Below are positions 1 to 12,045 of a stretch of DNA of 64,000 nt, piece by piece. The notes beneath the pieces are model-generated. The model was not told the origin of the DNA, searched no databases, and worked only from the letters and a program-made list of their open reading frames with translations. The translations under genes were made by a program, and so were the position numbers. The stretch is from Callipepla californica brunnescens (lineage: Eukaryota > Chordata > Aves > Galliformes > Odontophoridae), in assembly GCA_023055505.1 (NCBI GenBank), contig JALIRH010000013.1:4650001-4714000 (forward strand), written 5' to 3'. Each line of letters starts with the position of its first letter. Position 1 is the stretch's first letter.

Positions 1-832
1 AAAGGCAAAGCACTAAATCACCACTGGAAAAACAAGCCTTTCAACGCTTGTTATTGTTTTCCCTCGGATCTTTTAAGTTTTTGCTATAGCTTTGAGTTTA
101 ATGTGACATAAAAGCAATACTACTAAGAATTAACAAAGCGTGTAAAAACCACTCTCAGTCACAATCATATGACAGAATACAAAGTGAGTCAGAAATCCCA
201 CAGTCATGACTCAGCAAACTCCGGTTGATGACTACTTAGTAAAGTCACACCTCTGGAAATCACAAGTTTTAAGTCACTCTCAGACTCTTAAAAAAACTGG
301 CCTGAAATAAAATAATGACTAATTATTAACTGTTTGGGTTTTTTTGGAGTTCCTCGCAGTCTGATAGCAAATGCCATTATAAAGGACCTAGGTGCTCACC
401 TAGCTCCTGTGCACTGCATGTACTGATATGTTTTTCCATCCTGTGTCTTGGTTTCATCATGTGCTATGCACAAGGACTGTATGAAACAATGGCTTTCTGT
501 TAATGAAATTAAATGTTTAAACTAATGGAAATGACTACGTAATATAAAACAAGTGGGAGAGATAGCTTGATTGAATCAAGGAAAATGTGAGGTATTAACT
601 GCTTATAATACAAAGGCAGTTTAACATGGCTGCTAAGATGGCAAATTAAAAATAAATTTGCAAATAAAAAAGGGAAAAAGAGCAATTAATCAAACAAAAT
701 TGAAACTGGTTAACAACTAGTCTCAAGACTCAATGAACTTAGGTTTAGGGGGGTGGAAAAAGTCAACCTAGTTTTCATTAATAGAAAACCAGTCTTGGAC
801 AGGCATCTTAAAGCAAATGTGATTTTCATAGC
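1..832. other. AT-rich unique sequence, no gene seen
   Basis: This is low-G+C sequence with scattered A/T runs. I find no convincing open frame, exon, RNA gene or recognisable repeat before the CR1 that starts near 833. Confidence 0.6.
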
Positions 833-1235
833 GTTAAGGAATCATAGAATGGCTGGGGTTGGAAGGGACCTTAAAGATCATTCAGTTCAAACCCAGTTCA
901 GGCTGCCTGGGGTTCCTTCCATAGCTCTGAGCAACTCCAAGGATGGGGCATCCACAGTTCTGGGCAGCAGTGCCAGGGCCTCACTGCCCTCTGTGTAAAG
1001 AATTTCCTCCTTGCATCTAACCTAAATCTCCCCTCCTTTAGTTTAAAGCCATTTTACCTTGTCTTACTACTATCTGTCCATGTAAAAAGTCAGTCTCCCT
1101 TCTGTTAGTAAGCTCATTTCATATACTCAAATGCTGCAATGAGATCTCCTTGGATGCTTCTCTTCTCCAGACTATCACCTCCCTTGGCCTGTTGGTTACC
1201 CCTCTGTTGTTTCAGCCTAGAATAATGTTGGCCTC
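833..1235 (-). mobile_element. CR1 LINE, 3' fragment (minus strand)
   Basis: The sequence near 839-900 is the reverse complement of the avian CR1 3' end: a tail of the form ATCATAGAATGG followed by GGTTGGAAGGGACCTT and GATCATTCAGTTC. The body continues through blocks typical of CR1 read on the opposite strand, including GGATGGGGCATCCACAG, CTAACCTAAATCTCCCCTCC and CTTCTCTTCTCCAG near 1160-1175. Homology fades around 1200-1235, so the element is 5'-truncated to about 0.4 kb, which is usual for CR1 copies. Only the 3' part of the LINE is present and it has no coding capacity. The 81-codon open frame across it (753-998) reads the wrong strand and is not a gene. I judge it a moderately diverged F/H-like copy; the exact subfamily cannot be settled by eye. 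Confidence 0.93.
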
Positions 1236-3849
1236 CTGGGCTGCCTTTTATAAGTCACTTGATCAATCATACCTACAACTATATGTGTCCCATCCAACTA
1301 GCTAAGTAACTAACGTGTGAATTAATAAATAGTTCAAATTAACTCAGATACTTCTAGTAGTTAGGAAGGAAAACAATCTCAATTATGTTTTATTGACCTA
1401 TGAAGTTCCAAATATATTTTTCAACCTAAGGCTTCAACTTCTAAAGTTAAGCAAATATTAGAGTTCTCGTTGATGGTAAAGTTTAAGTTAATTTTTTAAT
1501 ATAATCATTAAAAAGTATGCATTTTCAAGAATTTCAGGTTTGAAAAAATAATTTGGTTTTAATAGCAGTAACGGCTGGACAGATTATGTTTCAGTCCATT
1601 TTTCATTTTCTTTTCCTACTTCATTTCAAATCTTTTCATATGGCAAAAATCCTCTCTTCCTCATTTACTCCTGTGTGAATCTGAAACTCCTATCCATTTC
1701 TCTTAAATGTTACTAACATTGTATATATATAATAGATTAAATGATATACAAACTCTTAACTGCAGGGACTATTCATTCCTGCTATTTCTCTAACACAACA
1801 TGAAATTTAATAAAGATTTTCTGCATCCTTTTCACACTTTGAACCAAGTCTAAAGGGAGCCAAGTCAGTAATGCAGCCAAGGAAATAAATGCATAGTAAA
1901 GATTTATGCTGCTATGTAAGATTGCCTTCTTGATTTACAACATATCATTCTATTATTTTTAGAGTAGCTTAGAGAGATTTTTATTACTATTATTTTTACG
2001 GTAAGACTGGACTGAGTAAGTTCAGGCAACAAAACAAGAAATTCTGCTGTACTTCATAACGTTCTTTGCAATGTGGACAGGAAACGTAGATGTGGAAGAG
2101 CACATAAGTCATTCCACAGAAATGTGTCTGTATTCAGAAAGACAGGAATTAAATATCCACTCTTAAGAAAAGAGCTTATATTAGATGTCTGATAGGTCTC
2201 CCACCATGGTGATGTTCAGTGTTATTACCTGTAGTGACAGGAAGTCAGTATACAAAGAGTGACAGACATGCAGTTTATAAACAGTCACTTTCAGTTTTTA
2301 GTTGAGAAAGAAGTTTGGACTGAGATTGGAAACATCCACTTTACAGTCTTAGATGTAGAAGCCTGTTTTCAAGTGTATCAGAAGGTTTTAATGACTGGGG
2401 TAAATGGTGACTTTTTGCTACTGACACCAATTGGGCCTTTGCTCAGCACCAGCACCAGCCCCAGCCAGTTAGTGGGCCAATAAACATGGAGCAACCTGCT
2501 GCTCTCCGGCTGCCCCAAGACTACAACAATGCTCCCAGTATGGCAAGACACTTATACTCTAGCAATTTCCCTTTTAGTTGCTGGATTTCTTTAAATAATT
2601 ATGTAACTAAACCACACAGTTATTTGTTTTCTCATGATACAGCATACATATCTTTGTATTCAATGATATAGTGTGGAGGTAACCTTTAGAATGATGATGA
2701 ATGATGTTTTAAATTATTTTTTTATCATTTCTATGATATATATCCTTGATAGAATCATATAAAGTGATATTGTTTAATATATATTCAGAAATAATAAGAT
2801 TTTTCAAAAAAATGTAAGCTGAGAAAAATATTCCTACATAAATAATTCCTGAAGTACTCTTTTAAATTTTAAGTGCAAAATATACAATAGTCAAATGAAC
2901 ACAAAAAGGTAAATTATTTTGTCCTATACTGAAATGTTTCAGATTATAACTACATCACTTCAGAAGACAGAAACATAATACGTATTCCAGCAGTGGTTCA
3001 ATCTTCAAAATAAATAAAAACATAAATATAACTATGAAGGAGTTGATAGATTTGCACTTAGAAATTCAGAAGTTGAGTTGTTCATTTCTATCAAGTGTCT
3101 TCATTAGGTAAACAGAGTTGAAGTTGTAGAAAAACTTTGATGATAAAGGATATATTCAGTATTTTAAAGACGCAATGCATCAATTACTAAATTAAGTATT
3201 ATTACATGCAACTTTATGTATTTTCAGTCTTAACCTACTTAAGTCAGAGCTTCAAATTTGAGTGAGCAGGGCTTGTTTGGGGAAGGAGCTCTACCCTAAG
3301 ACACTTCATTCAATACACAAGTCCTAGAAAGTTGACTATTTTTATCTGAAGTTTCTGGCAGTGGTCAGTGCTACAGCTGAGAACTCAGGTATCAATTTAT
3401 AAAAATAAATCTGTCATAAATGTGATGGCGTGACGATCCACTACAAAATCCTAAGAACTATCTATTCTGTATTCTGTCTGAAGGGCATTATATAGCAGAC
3501 CTTGGAACTCTAATTATGAACTGTCTCATTTGCTTGCAAATTTGACATGATGCATACATTTAACCTGTTCTATAAGCAAGAAGTGTAAACAATAATTAAG
3601 AAACTAATAGGACTCTTTCCAAATGCAAAACTTTACCAGAAGTGCATTCTGTGAGATTAGAAACTCTTGATAAAATTTTATATTAAGATTATTCAAATAC
3701 TAAAAACTGATACTCTGTAATCTAATACTATTTAAAATACTGCAGTATATATATTTAAAATGCAAATTATCAGTTAAAAAGACCCTTGTTGAAAGGAATC
3801 ATTGCTGCCTTTCTGAAATACCATGTTTCTTTTTGAAGGTGAAAAAATT
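1236..3849. other. AT-rich unique sequence, no gene seen
   Basis: This is very AT-rich sequence with short A/T runs and TATA-like strings, for example near 1720 and 2760. The two small open frames (2259-2483 and 2486-2671) lack recognisable domains or splice context, and I treat them as chance. No transposon is recognised. Confidence 0.55.
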
Positions 3850-3859
3850 CTTTCAGATT

Positions 3860-4235
3860 TTATATTCTTTTCCTCCTCCTTCCAACAGAAGCAGCTTACA
3901 AATTTAACATGAACATGAGAACACTTTCATTCTCCTATTGGCTGAGGGTTTTATTTTTGTTTTTGCTTTATTTTGTTTTTCCAATAAGCTCAACCATCAT
4001 TGAAAGCACTTTTTCTACTTCTTTATAATGTACCAGTGACGCAGGCCAACAAACCCTGGCCTGTATCATCTTCCAAGAGCTGCCCAAATTCTTGAGTGCT
4101 TCACTTAAACAATCAGCTTAGATGGCACCAGGCCTGACCATAACGTCTAAAACAAATTAATCAGGCAGCTTTTAATTAATGCTCTCAGTCACTACACAGA
4201 TGGCTGATGTAAACTGTAGATTTTACTCAGGTAAA
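3860..4235. other. Candidate conserved non-coding block with homeodomain-type sites
   Basis: This non-repetitive block is flanked by more featureless AT-rich DNA. It contains several homeodomain-type cores in a short span: AATTAATCAGG near 4155, TTAATTAA at 4172-4179, and further TAAT cores. It also carries well-mixed sequence with no A/T slippage tracts between 4030 and 4140. No splice-site pair or long open frame is present. Such composition is common in developmental enhancers of vertebrates, but the call rests on appearance only. Confidence 0.25.
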
Positions 4236-4240
4236 GGTTT

Positions 4241-5810
4241 CTTCATTTTTATTTTTTTTAATACATTAACTATTGGGTTTTAGTAGAGGATAGAGGAACA
4301 TTGTAGCAACAGGAAATATTATAACTTTTAATCACTGATCTCAACTATCATAAGCTAAATAATGCAGAAATGCTAATTTAAACATGCTTTCATTTCTGGG
4401 CAGACTGCATTGTAATGAATAAGTAACAGGATTTCCTCCAAAGAGCAACACAATCTATCAAAAATCATGAGTTGTATTTCCTCCCTTATTTTTAGTCCAA
4501 AATGTGATTCCAAAGATATCATTAAGTTATAATACCTTAGTCATTTTCAAGCTTGAGGCACTTAAGGTGCTGAATTTTAGATTGCTTTTTTATATTCTGC
4601 CTGTGCGTTTCTTCCTTACTCTATGTTAAGTTATTAAAGATGCCTGCTCCAATTTCCCCTCTACTTAGGAAGATATGACAGAAAGATGAAAGAGACTACC
4701 TTTAATCTTGAAAAGCTAAACATACCATAAAACATGAAACTGTGGAAACTATAAGGAAACACTGGAAACTAATAGTGCCTTAACAAGATAGTTTACATCG
4801 TGTAGTCACTGAAAATGGATGAAACCAGGAGCATAACACAAGTCTGGCTCAAGTTCCTCCAGAAATACCACAATACCATGCCTCATATTTTGTAATACAA
4901 AGGAGCTAATATATATAAAAAAAATAGTAATCCATCAAGTCAGTCTCATCATAACACTTAAAAGAAAATCAAAAGGTAATTCACTGCAGTGAGAGAATCA
5001 ATTTTTAAATGTCACATTCTAATTAAACAAGTGAGGTTAACCTCTAGGAAGAATGTTTCAAGAAAGTAATCAATGAAAAATTACTTTCAATCAACCTGAA
5101 TTCTCATAGCTTTCAATGATTAAACTGAATTCTATCCTGGCAGTATTTTTATTGGCAACTGTTGTCGCCTTGATAAAATAAGAAAGGGCCAGTTATGTAT
5201 CACTATGACCAAAGTACCAGTGCTCACATTTCTATTTGCTGTCGCAAAGGAAGGCTGCAGTATGCTATCTTATAGACTGTTCTGCAATAGACGGTGTAAT
5301 TTGAAAGACAAAATGAGAACAGCTTTTTTATATTTGTTCAGCTAAGAGCCATTGAGAGCAATTATGTTTTGCTTGTTCTGCATGAACATCTATCCTTACA
5401 TATACAAAATCTATCCAGTTAAATTTTAACAGAAAAAAATCACCACAAATCAGCAGCAACAACAAAAATTTGAACCCGAAGCCATCTGAAGAGAACTCCA
5501 TAACATTTTATGTCTATGTATTTACAGGAGACTGGCTTCAAGCCCATTTGTTGCAAGTGGCATTTGTCCAGTCACAGGCCAGGAACAAAACTATATGACT
5601 TAAGCTTAAGTCTTTTTGCTTAATCAGGAAATTGCAAACGAACCATGAAAGTAAACTTCTCAGCCAACTTGATACGCTTGTGTTTTCACTCCCATAATAT
5701 TTCAAAAGAAATATTCCTAGCTGTTAGTAACACTAAAGGTAAATAAAAATGATGACTCTGAAACAGAAAAAAAAATGCCTTAAAGTGGCTCATTAAACTA
5801 AACATTAAAT
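4241..5810. other. Unique sequence, nothing recognised
   Basis: This is AT-rich intergenic or intronic sequence. I see no gene, repeat family or structured RNA here. Confidence 0.5.
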
Positions 5811-5814
5811 GGCA

Positions 5815-6230
5815 TACCACCCCGTATCAGCTTGAGCGGGTTCCATGCTGACAGGGCCCAAGGCCCCGGTACTGCAGTGCCATTTGGTTTGGTTGGAAGC
5901 ACAGAGTCAGGTCTCATGTCAATAGAATAACATTAGTCTAGCATCACACATTATGATACACCTACCATGTCACCGAACTATCATTCTGGGAGCAAGACAA
6001 ACACTGAGTTCTTCTGCAAGCTCAGAAATGATTTTTGTGTTTTTCCTTAGAGCACTTGTCATTAATGGTTAACTGAGCCTGTCCCCCCTCGGCTGCTCAG
6101 CAAACCTTCGAAAGGCACGATGGCTGTGGGTTGCTTTAGGCCAAAGGGAACCTCTTGCTGTTTCTCAAGTACTGGTGACAGGAGTGAGGCTGATTTTATG
6201 TGAGAGATTTGCATTAGTTTTATGCTAACA
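5815..6230. other. Candidate conserved non-coding block with octamer motif
   Basis: This patch has a higher G+C content than its surroundings. It keeps several CpGs (near 5824, 5838, 5867, 6090, 6109 and 6118) in a region where CpG is otherwise rare. It contains a perfect octamer motif ATTTGCAT at 6207-6214, the POU-domain binding site, and a GTTAAC core near 6069. No exon structure is seen. The features fit a regulatory element, but this is inference from motifs; chance occurrence of single motifs is expected in 64 kb. Confidence 0.22.
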
Positions 6231-9200
6231 GCTTATTTTTTAATGTCACGGGAATCAAGCACTGCGAGACAGAACAATAAAGCCACATCTTCCTCAGTAA
6301 GCGACTACAGTGATTTAGCCATCTCCAGAGGTGAAAACAGTGGTACCTCACATACCTCTGTAAAACGAGAGAAGATAAGCAGTAATTTGAAAGAGGTAAC
6401 TATTTCAAACCTACTTATTTGTCCACTGGCGGTAAATTGTCTGTATAATAGGCGGGTGGTTTTTCAGACTGAGATAATTACTATTTAAAAATTCTGCCAA
6501 ACGGTTCTGCTATATTGATAATAAAATTTTCTACTTAGCAAACTCATAACATTTTCCTACAAGCCATCTTTGACCTCATGTCAGTGCTGATGGCAATATT
6601 TTTCAGAATTTTCTCTCAAATAAAACCGTACAATCAAGACAAATTATTTTCCTGTACTGCCAAAGCAAAATCGAAGATGTCAGCTCCTATTTGTATTGTG
6701 CTAGCAGCTCATCTGGAAGATCTGATAGGAAGAGCTTCCCTTTAATTAGTAACAGAAATGCTGATATGAATATGCTGTAATTGCACAGGATAAAAATCTA
6801 CTCATCCAAAGCTGTACAATAATATGTATAAATTCAATCTACTCTGAAAGTCAGCTTAGAAGGCAAATAATTCTAATAAAGAATAGCACGGTCTCTGTGT
6901 TATATATACAGCAGAAGGAGGAGAAAAAAAATGAGAACAGTAATTAATGTGATTACAAAGATATCTCTTTTTCATTCAGCCTTTTTGCTGCTTTCAAACA
7001 CATCAACTTGCTGGCTTCCTATGTCATACCTCATTTCAGAAAAATATAATAAAACTACAATGTACATTAATTTAATATAATTATAATATATCATAAAAGA
7101 ATAATTAAGAATTTAACTTGTAGACAAACCCTTGCCATGAAATGAGAGAGAAACTGATTAAATCCACACATGAACAGAAAATGAACAGATTTTATTAAGT
7201 GCTCAGACAACAGATTATTGAATAAAGGAAATTAGATGTCTGTGTATTTCTCTTAACTGGGATGTGCTAAAGCAAGTGTGCCTGTTTCAGAAAATAGAAC
7301 ATTCAGTATTATTCCTAGATATACTGTTAAGTAAACAGTAAAGTAAACTTAGTAAAGCTGAAAAGAAGAAGTTGCTTTAGAGGACACTCACGGTGAGAAG
7401 TGGAGAAGATTTGGGATATACAGGTCCTAGTATACACCAGAAGACCACAAATCTCTCTCTTTTAAAGTCAAAAGCCTCTCACTCTACTCAATTTGTTTAT
7501 AAAGTAAATTCAGGCCACTAAATACAAAACATGGGCTTCCCTAAAACAGTTAAAAACAAGGTTGGATATTTTCCAGTTCACTATAATAACCAGAAGTGCA
7601 TTGTTTTGTTATTTTGAAAACACTGATAGAACAACTGTAGATGAACAAAACCTCAGCCTTGATAACGTTCTTCAAACCCCACTTACAAAAGAAAGTACAT
7701 TTTTGCAAAGCAGAATCCATCAAATAGTCATATTGTGTAAACATCAACAATTCATTAGCTCCTGCATACTGCTCTTGTAAGCATTTTACATTCAGCCCCT
7801 GCTGAGCACTCAACAGAAATGACATATCCTCAGCTGAAATTTTCCTTTTACCATACCGGTAATCTCAGCGTTAGGTAACACAAATGTAGTGGAACTCACA
7901 AGGAATGGCATGTGGAACTAAGTAAACTATCATGACCATGAGCAGAGGATAAAAATGTTCAATCAGTGGATAGATGAAAAGAGAAAAGAAAACCAAGTTG
8001 ATCTTCTCTCAGACTTCTGTAATGCTTCTGGGGAGGGCTAATATATTATCAGGAGCACAGCAATCACAGATTTGCAATAACAAGAGTACAAAAAAATCTG
8101 ATATATCAATGAGAAAATTATAGACCAAAAACAAACAGAATTTTGATTCCTGTTTTTATATAGCTTGACAATCCACTTTATAGATTACCTGATGACTTTC
8201 TGACCTCTAGCACATGGCATTCAGTATTTTGTAGCACAAATCTTAACTTGGGTAAGCACGTTAAACGTTAAATGATCTAAGGAGACTGCAGAAACACATT
8301 TATCTTCCCTGGATTTAAGTTCTTTCAAAAACTGAAGCTCTCCACAGTATCTAATCACTAATCCTCCAAAAACAAATGAATTAGGAAGATCTCAGTGAGC
8401 ACCCATTACAGCAATCCCCATTACAGCAACCTCCTTCCTCTGGTTTCCTGTTCTATTAAGAACTTTAGAAGACATGAGCCAGAAGAACACAGGAACTTTC
8501 TTGGCAACAGGCCCACATATGGAGTGTTTATCACCAAAAAAAAACACATGCAGAAACAATGACCGACAGTGATTTTCATCAACGTATCTTTAAAGATGCT
8601 CTCATTTAGCATCGACAATCAGCAACAGCTACACAGAAATAAAAGCAAGAATCCGGCCAGGACAAGAAATAGAACTTTGGTGTAAATTATAAAACAAAGT
8701 CTGAGATCTGTGAAGTGATAAAGAAGAACAAATCCATTTTCCTATGCAACACAAGTGCATGCTCACTGTTTAAACACGTGGCAGGAAGAGCAGTAGCACA
8801 GGAAAGGAAGAGAAGATGATGATGCGAACATGATTTCTACCTGTGTAGTACATTTGTACCATCTTTCCCAACAGGGCTTTTGTCAGATAACCAATAGAAG
8901 TAAGGCATAATCTACAGATAGGTCAAGCAGCTGTGCATATTTGGCTCAAAGGTGTGTCAGCTTGTATTTGCTAGCAAGTCAGCCAGCAGGCACACATTGG
9001 GAGTGCCTGGGATGGGATCAATACAGACGTATGTTAAAAAGAGCAAGCAAATCTGTGTGAGTTTGCATTTCCATAAAGGTGCTTGCAGTGTGCCTACTGT
9101 AAATATGGTGCTCACTGTTTTTTCTCTTGTTTACTGACTTAACAGGGTTGCTTTTAGAGTTAACATGTCTATGTCCCAATTTTCAGAAATTATTCAGACC

Positions 9201-10744
9201 CATTTTTAGATTAAAATCGAGTTCACTGAAACTCCAGGACAGGAGGACAATGAAAACGATTACACTTCGGATGATTTCCCTTCAGCAAAATAGCACATTC
9301 TTAATAATGGTAATAATTATACAATTAAATAGTTTTTAATCATCATTTATGCAGAATATTAAATCATGTTTCAACTTTAACTTCTCAGGAAAATGAAGTT
9401 AGAATAATAAGAATAGGTAGAAAACAGAATAATCCTATGGAAGATTTTACTGTCGTAGCACGTGGGAAGTCTTAACATGATAGATGCTGTAAAAACAAAC
9501 ACCAAAAAAGGAATGTATTTGAATATTCCTAGAAATTTTTGTTATGTATTTCAGTGATATTTTAGCTCCAAATTCAGCCCATATTTACTGTGTGCCCCCT
9601 CCTGCAACCCCTCCATTTCTCATCCACCTTCCTTCTGTACATTTCCTAGCATGCTCTACATCTAGAGTTCTCATTTTGTCCCCAAAGCATAATTGAAAAA
9701 CTGAGGAAAAGAAATAAAAAATAATAGGAAAACTCCATATGTAGCAATTTAATGCCCAGCAACCTGCGATAGACTGAAGGAAAAAATCACAAATTATGTG
9801 CAATAGGCAGTTGGAACTAAGGCTTGGGGTAAACAGACACACAAACAACATGTCAGCCATGATAAAGAGTGTAAATTTGAACAGATGTCACTTCCAGAGC
9901 AGCAGCAGGCAGATTAAACAGAATAGGCTTTGGATGTAATCCAAGGAAGAGCAAGAAAATATGATGCTTTCACCCTGAGCTCTCACAGAAATCGAATCTC
10001 CAGAACCTCTTTTCTTTAGTAATCATAATGGAGCAGGGCTAAAAAGAGGAAGAGACTTTAAGAAAGCCAGTTTAAAATTGCACTGATTACACACACCATT
10101 CCCATCTATTAATATTTCCGCAACGGGAAAAGAAGAAAAAAACACCAATCTGTTATGAACACAAATTGCTAAATAAGTAGTCTTCAAGTTTTAATAATTT
10201 ATGGTAGTATCAATTTCATCAGCATGCTTCTACTGCTCAATGAATGTAGGTCAAGACCATGAAACAAGAATAAATGCTGGAGTTTTCCAAACTAAGTAGT
10301 AGTCATTACAAATATTTTATGTACCTTTTGTTCCTAGAATAACTCTGGGTACTACTGTTCTGTGTGCATATTTTAAATCCAGGCTTCTTCTTGCATACAA
10401 CAGCTTATCAAATACAATATACGGCTCCAAAGACTCTAATGTCTCCTTGACTTTGAATGCCAAATAATGAAACAAAACTTCATTTCGGTGGCCATAAGAT
10501 TAATGAAGTCATGACCAAAAGAGTTCTGAGGTATTTTCTTCATAATTATTCTATTACTTTCAAACCATCTGAACCCAAGAAAAATAAATTCCAATAAACT
10601 GTCATCTATGTTCACACACTCTAGAATTAAGAAAAAATATCTAAAAATCCAGTAGAAATTCTGAATTAATCTGCCATCACAACCACCATCATTAATTTCA
10701 ATTAATAGATACAAAGAGAGGAGGGAAACTGAATTCTGCCAAGT
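6231..10744. other. Unique AT-rich sequence, no gene seen
   Basis: The stretch is mostly non-repetitive and AT-rich, with a very A/T-dense part near 7050-7110. Small open frames on either strand (for example 7550-7825 and 9585-9860) have no recognisable domain and overlap each other on opposite strands, as chance frames do. No transposon is recognised. Confidence 0.5.
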
Positions 10745-10848
10745 TGTGAAAGGAAGAAAGAGAGAAAGTGAGAGGGAGGGAGGGAGGGAGAGAGGGAGGG
10801 AGGGAGGGAGGGAGGGAGGGAGGGAGGGAAAGACAAAGACAGACGGAA

Positions 10849-10939
<91 letters not shown>

Positions 10940-10955
10940 AAAAGAGAAAGAAATG
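10745..10955 (+). repeat. Compound tetranucleotide microsatellite (GGGA)n-(GACA)n-(GAAA)n
   Basis: Three tetranucleotide arrays follow one another. An impure GAGA/GGGA array runs to about 10829, a GACA array from about 10830 to 10890, and a GAAA array from about 10890 to 10950. The plus strand is almost all purine except for the C of GACA. The GGGA part holds many runs of three G separated by single A, which is the pattern of a G-quadruplex-forming tract; the opposite strand is the matching C-rich sequence. The open frames of up to 184 codons across it (10436-11018, both strands) are low-complexity Arg/Glu/Lys/Gln or Ser/Leu/Phe repeats and not proteins. Array length is probably polymorphic. 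Confidence 0.97.
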
Positions 10956-11956
10956 ACAGAAGTAGATAACCAAAATAAGTGAATTGTCAAACATTATTAC
11001 TGAAATTAACTCCATCATATGACTCAGGATTACTCCTCTGGTTTCTTAGAGTCATACTTTTTAATATGACTTGCAGAAGAGCATAAGCTACTTGTATGAA
11101 AGAAAAATGAAGGTCAAGTAACTATTTCTAAAATTAATTAATATCAAATTTTCTAGTTAATGCTAAGATGTGTGTGGGATAGATAAAAATCACACACTTT
11201 ATTTAACATGCACAACAGATGCCATTGTTTTTCCACACATCTGAAAAGCATTTTCATATTTGTAAGACCGTATTTCAAGCTGAAGTGTTGCACCCTTTTC
11301 CTAAGTTTATCATACAAGCCTACAAAATTAAAATGCACTACTTGTGTCAAACACAACAAAATCATTGTTTGTTTATTTTTAAGGTGATAATAAAAAAGAT
11401 TAATGATACTGCTGGATAATGAAACAATCTGCTGCAAGGCAGGCTGCAGAATATAGAGTGAGGCTCTAGCCACAGTCCTAAGAAAAACTTCAGTTTCCTC
11501 CCAAACACATTAAGAAGCCTCTTTCATTATCAGGTGACATTTTTGCGTTTAAAAGAGAGTTGATTTTCATGCAGTGCTTAAAGGTCAAATAGTTAATCTA
11601 CATCAGTAAGGAGAGCATTTTCCTCTGAAGAGATTTCTAGAGGACATCAAATCATTAAGAGCCATCAGATGCTGCAAAAATTAAAATCTTTCAGTGTTTC
11701 TATGACAAAAGCTTACTTAGTCCCAAAGAAACTAGATCTAGCTCACAAAAAGATCTCAGATATCACACAGCATAAAAAAGTAGCAACTTCTATAGTTGAG
11801 AAGAGATGTAAAACATTTTTATAACATTAATTCAGAAGAAAAGTCTTATTTAATGTGGACGCTGGCAAAACTTCATGTATATTTATTCTGTCCTTTCATT
11901 TCTAAGTGGAAAAAATCCAATGATAAGCTGTTTTCACAATAGGAAGTTGCACTTAC
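10956..11956. other. Unique sequence, no gene seen
   Basis: This is AT-rich, non-repetitive sequence. Overlapping opposite-strand open frames at 11153-11473 and 11219-11419 show no domain and are taken as chance. Confidence 0.5.
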
Positions 11957-12045
11957 CTCACTATGAAGTGCTGAAAGTTTGACGAGCACATTCTTAATTG
12001 TCCTTCAGTTCTCAAGTCATGGGGTATAAAAACCCTCAGTTTCTC
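11957..12045 (-). other. Candidate 89-nt exon with strong splice sites (minus strand)
   Basis: Read on the minus strand, a long pyrimidine tract (about 12046-12070) ends in CAG, directly followed by the 89-nt block. The block ends GAG and is followed by GTAAGTG, a near-consensus donor. One of the three frames is open across the whole block (about 29 codons, beginning EKLRVF and ending near FIV, phase 2 at its end); the other two contain stops. I do not recognise the peptide. The pairing of a good acceptor and a consensus donor at typical internal-exon spacing makes this the best exon candidate in the window. No partner exon is obvious nearby, so it could belong to a gene with very long introns, to a non-coding RNA, or be a decoy pseudo-exon, which are common in introns. 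Confidence 0.3.

Noticed and set aside
10436..11018. Open frames of up to 184 codons on both strands
   Set aside because: They are translations of the GGGA/GACA/GAAA satellite (Ser/Leu/Phe or Arg/Glu/Lys repeats), not proteins.
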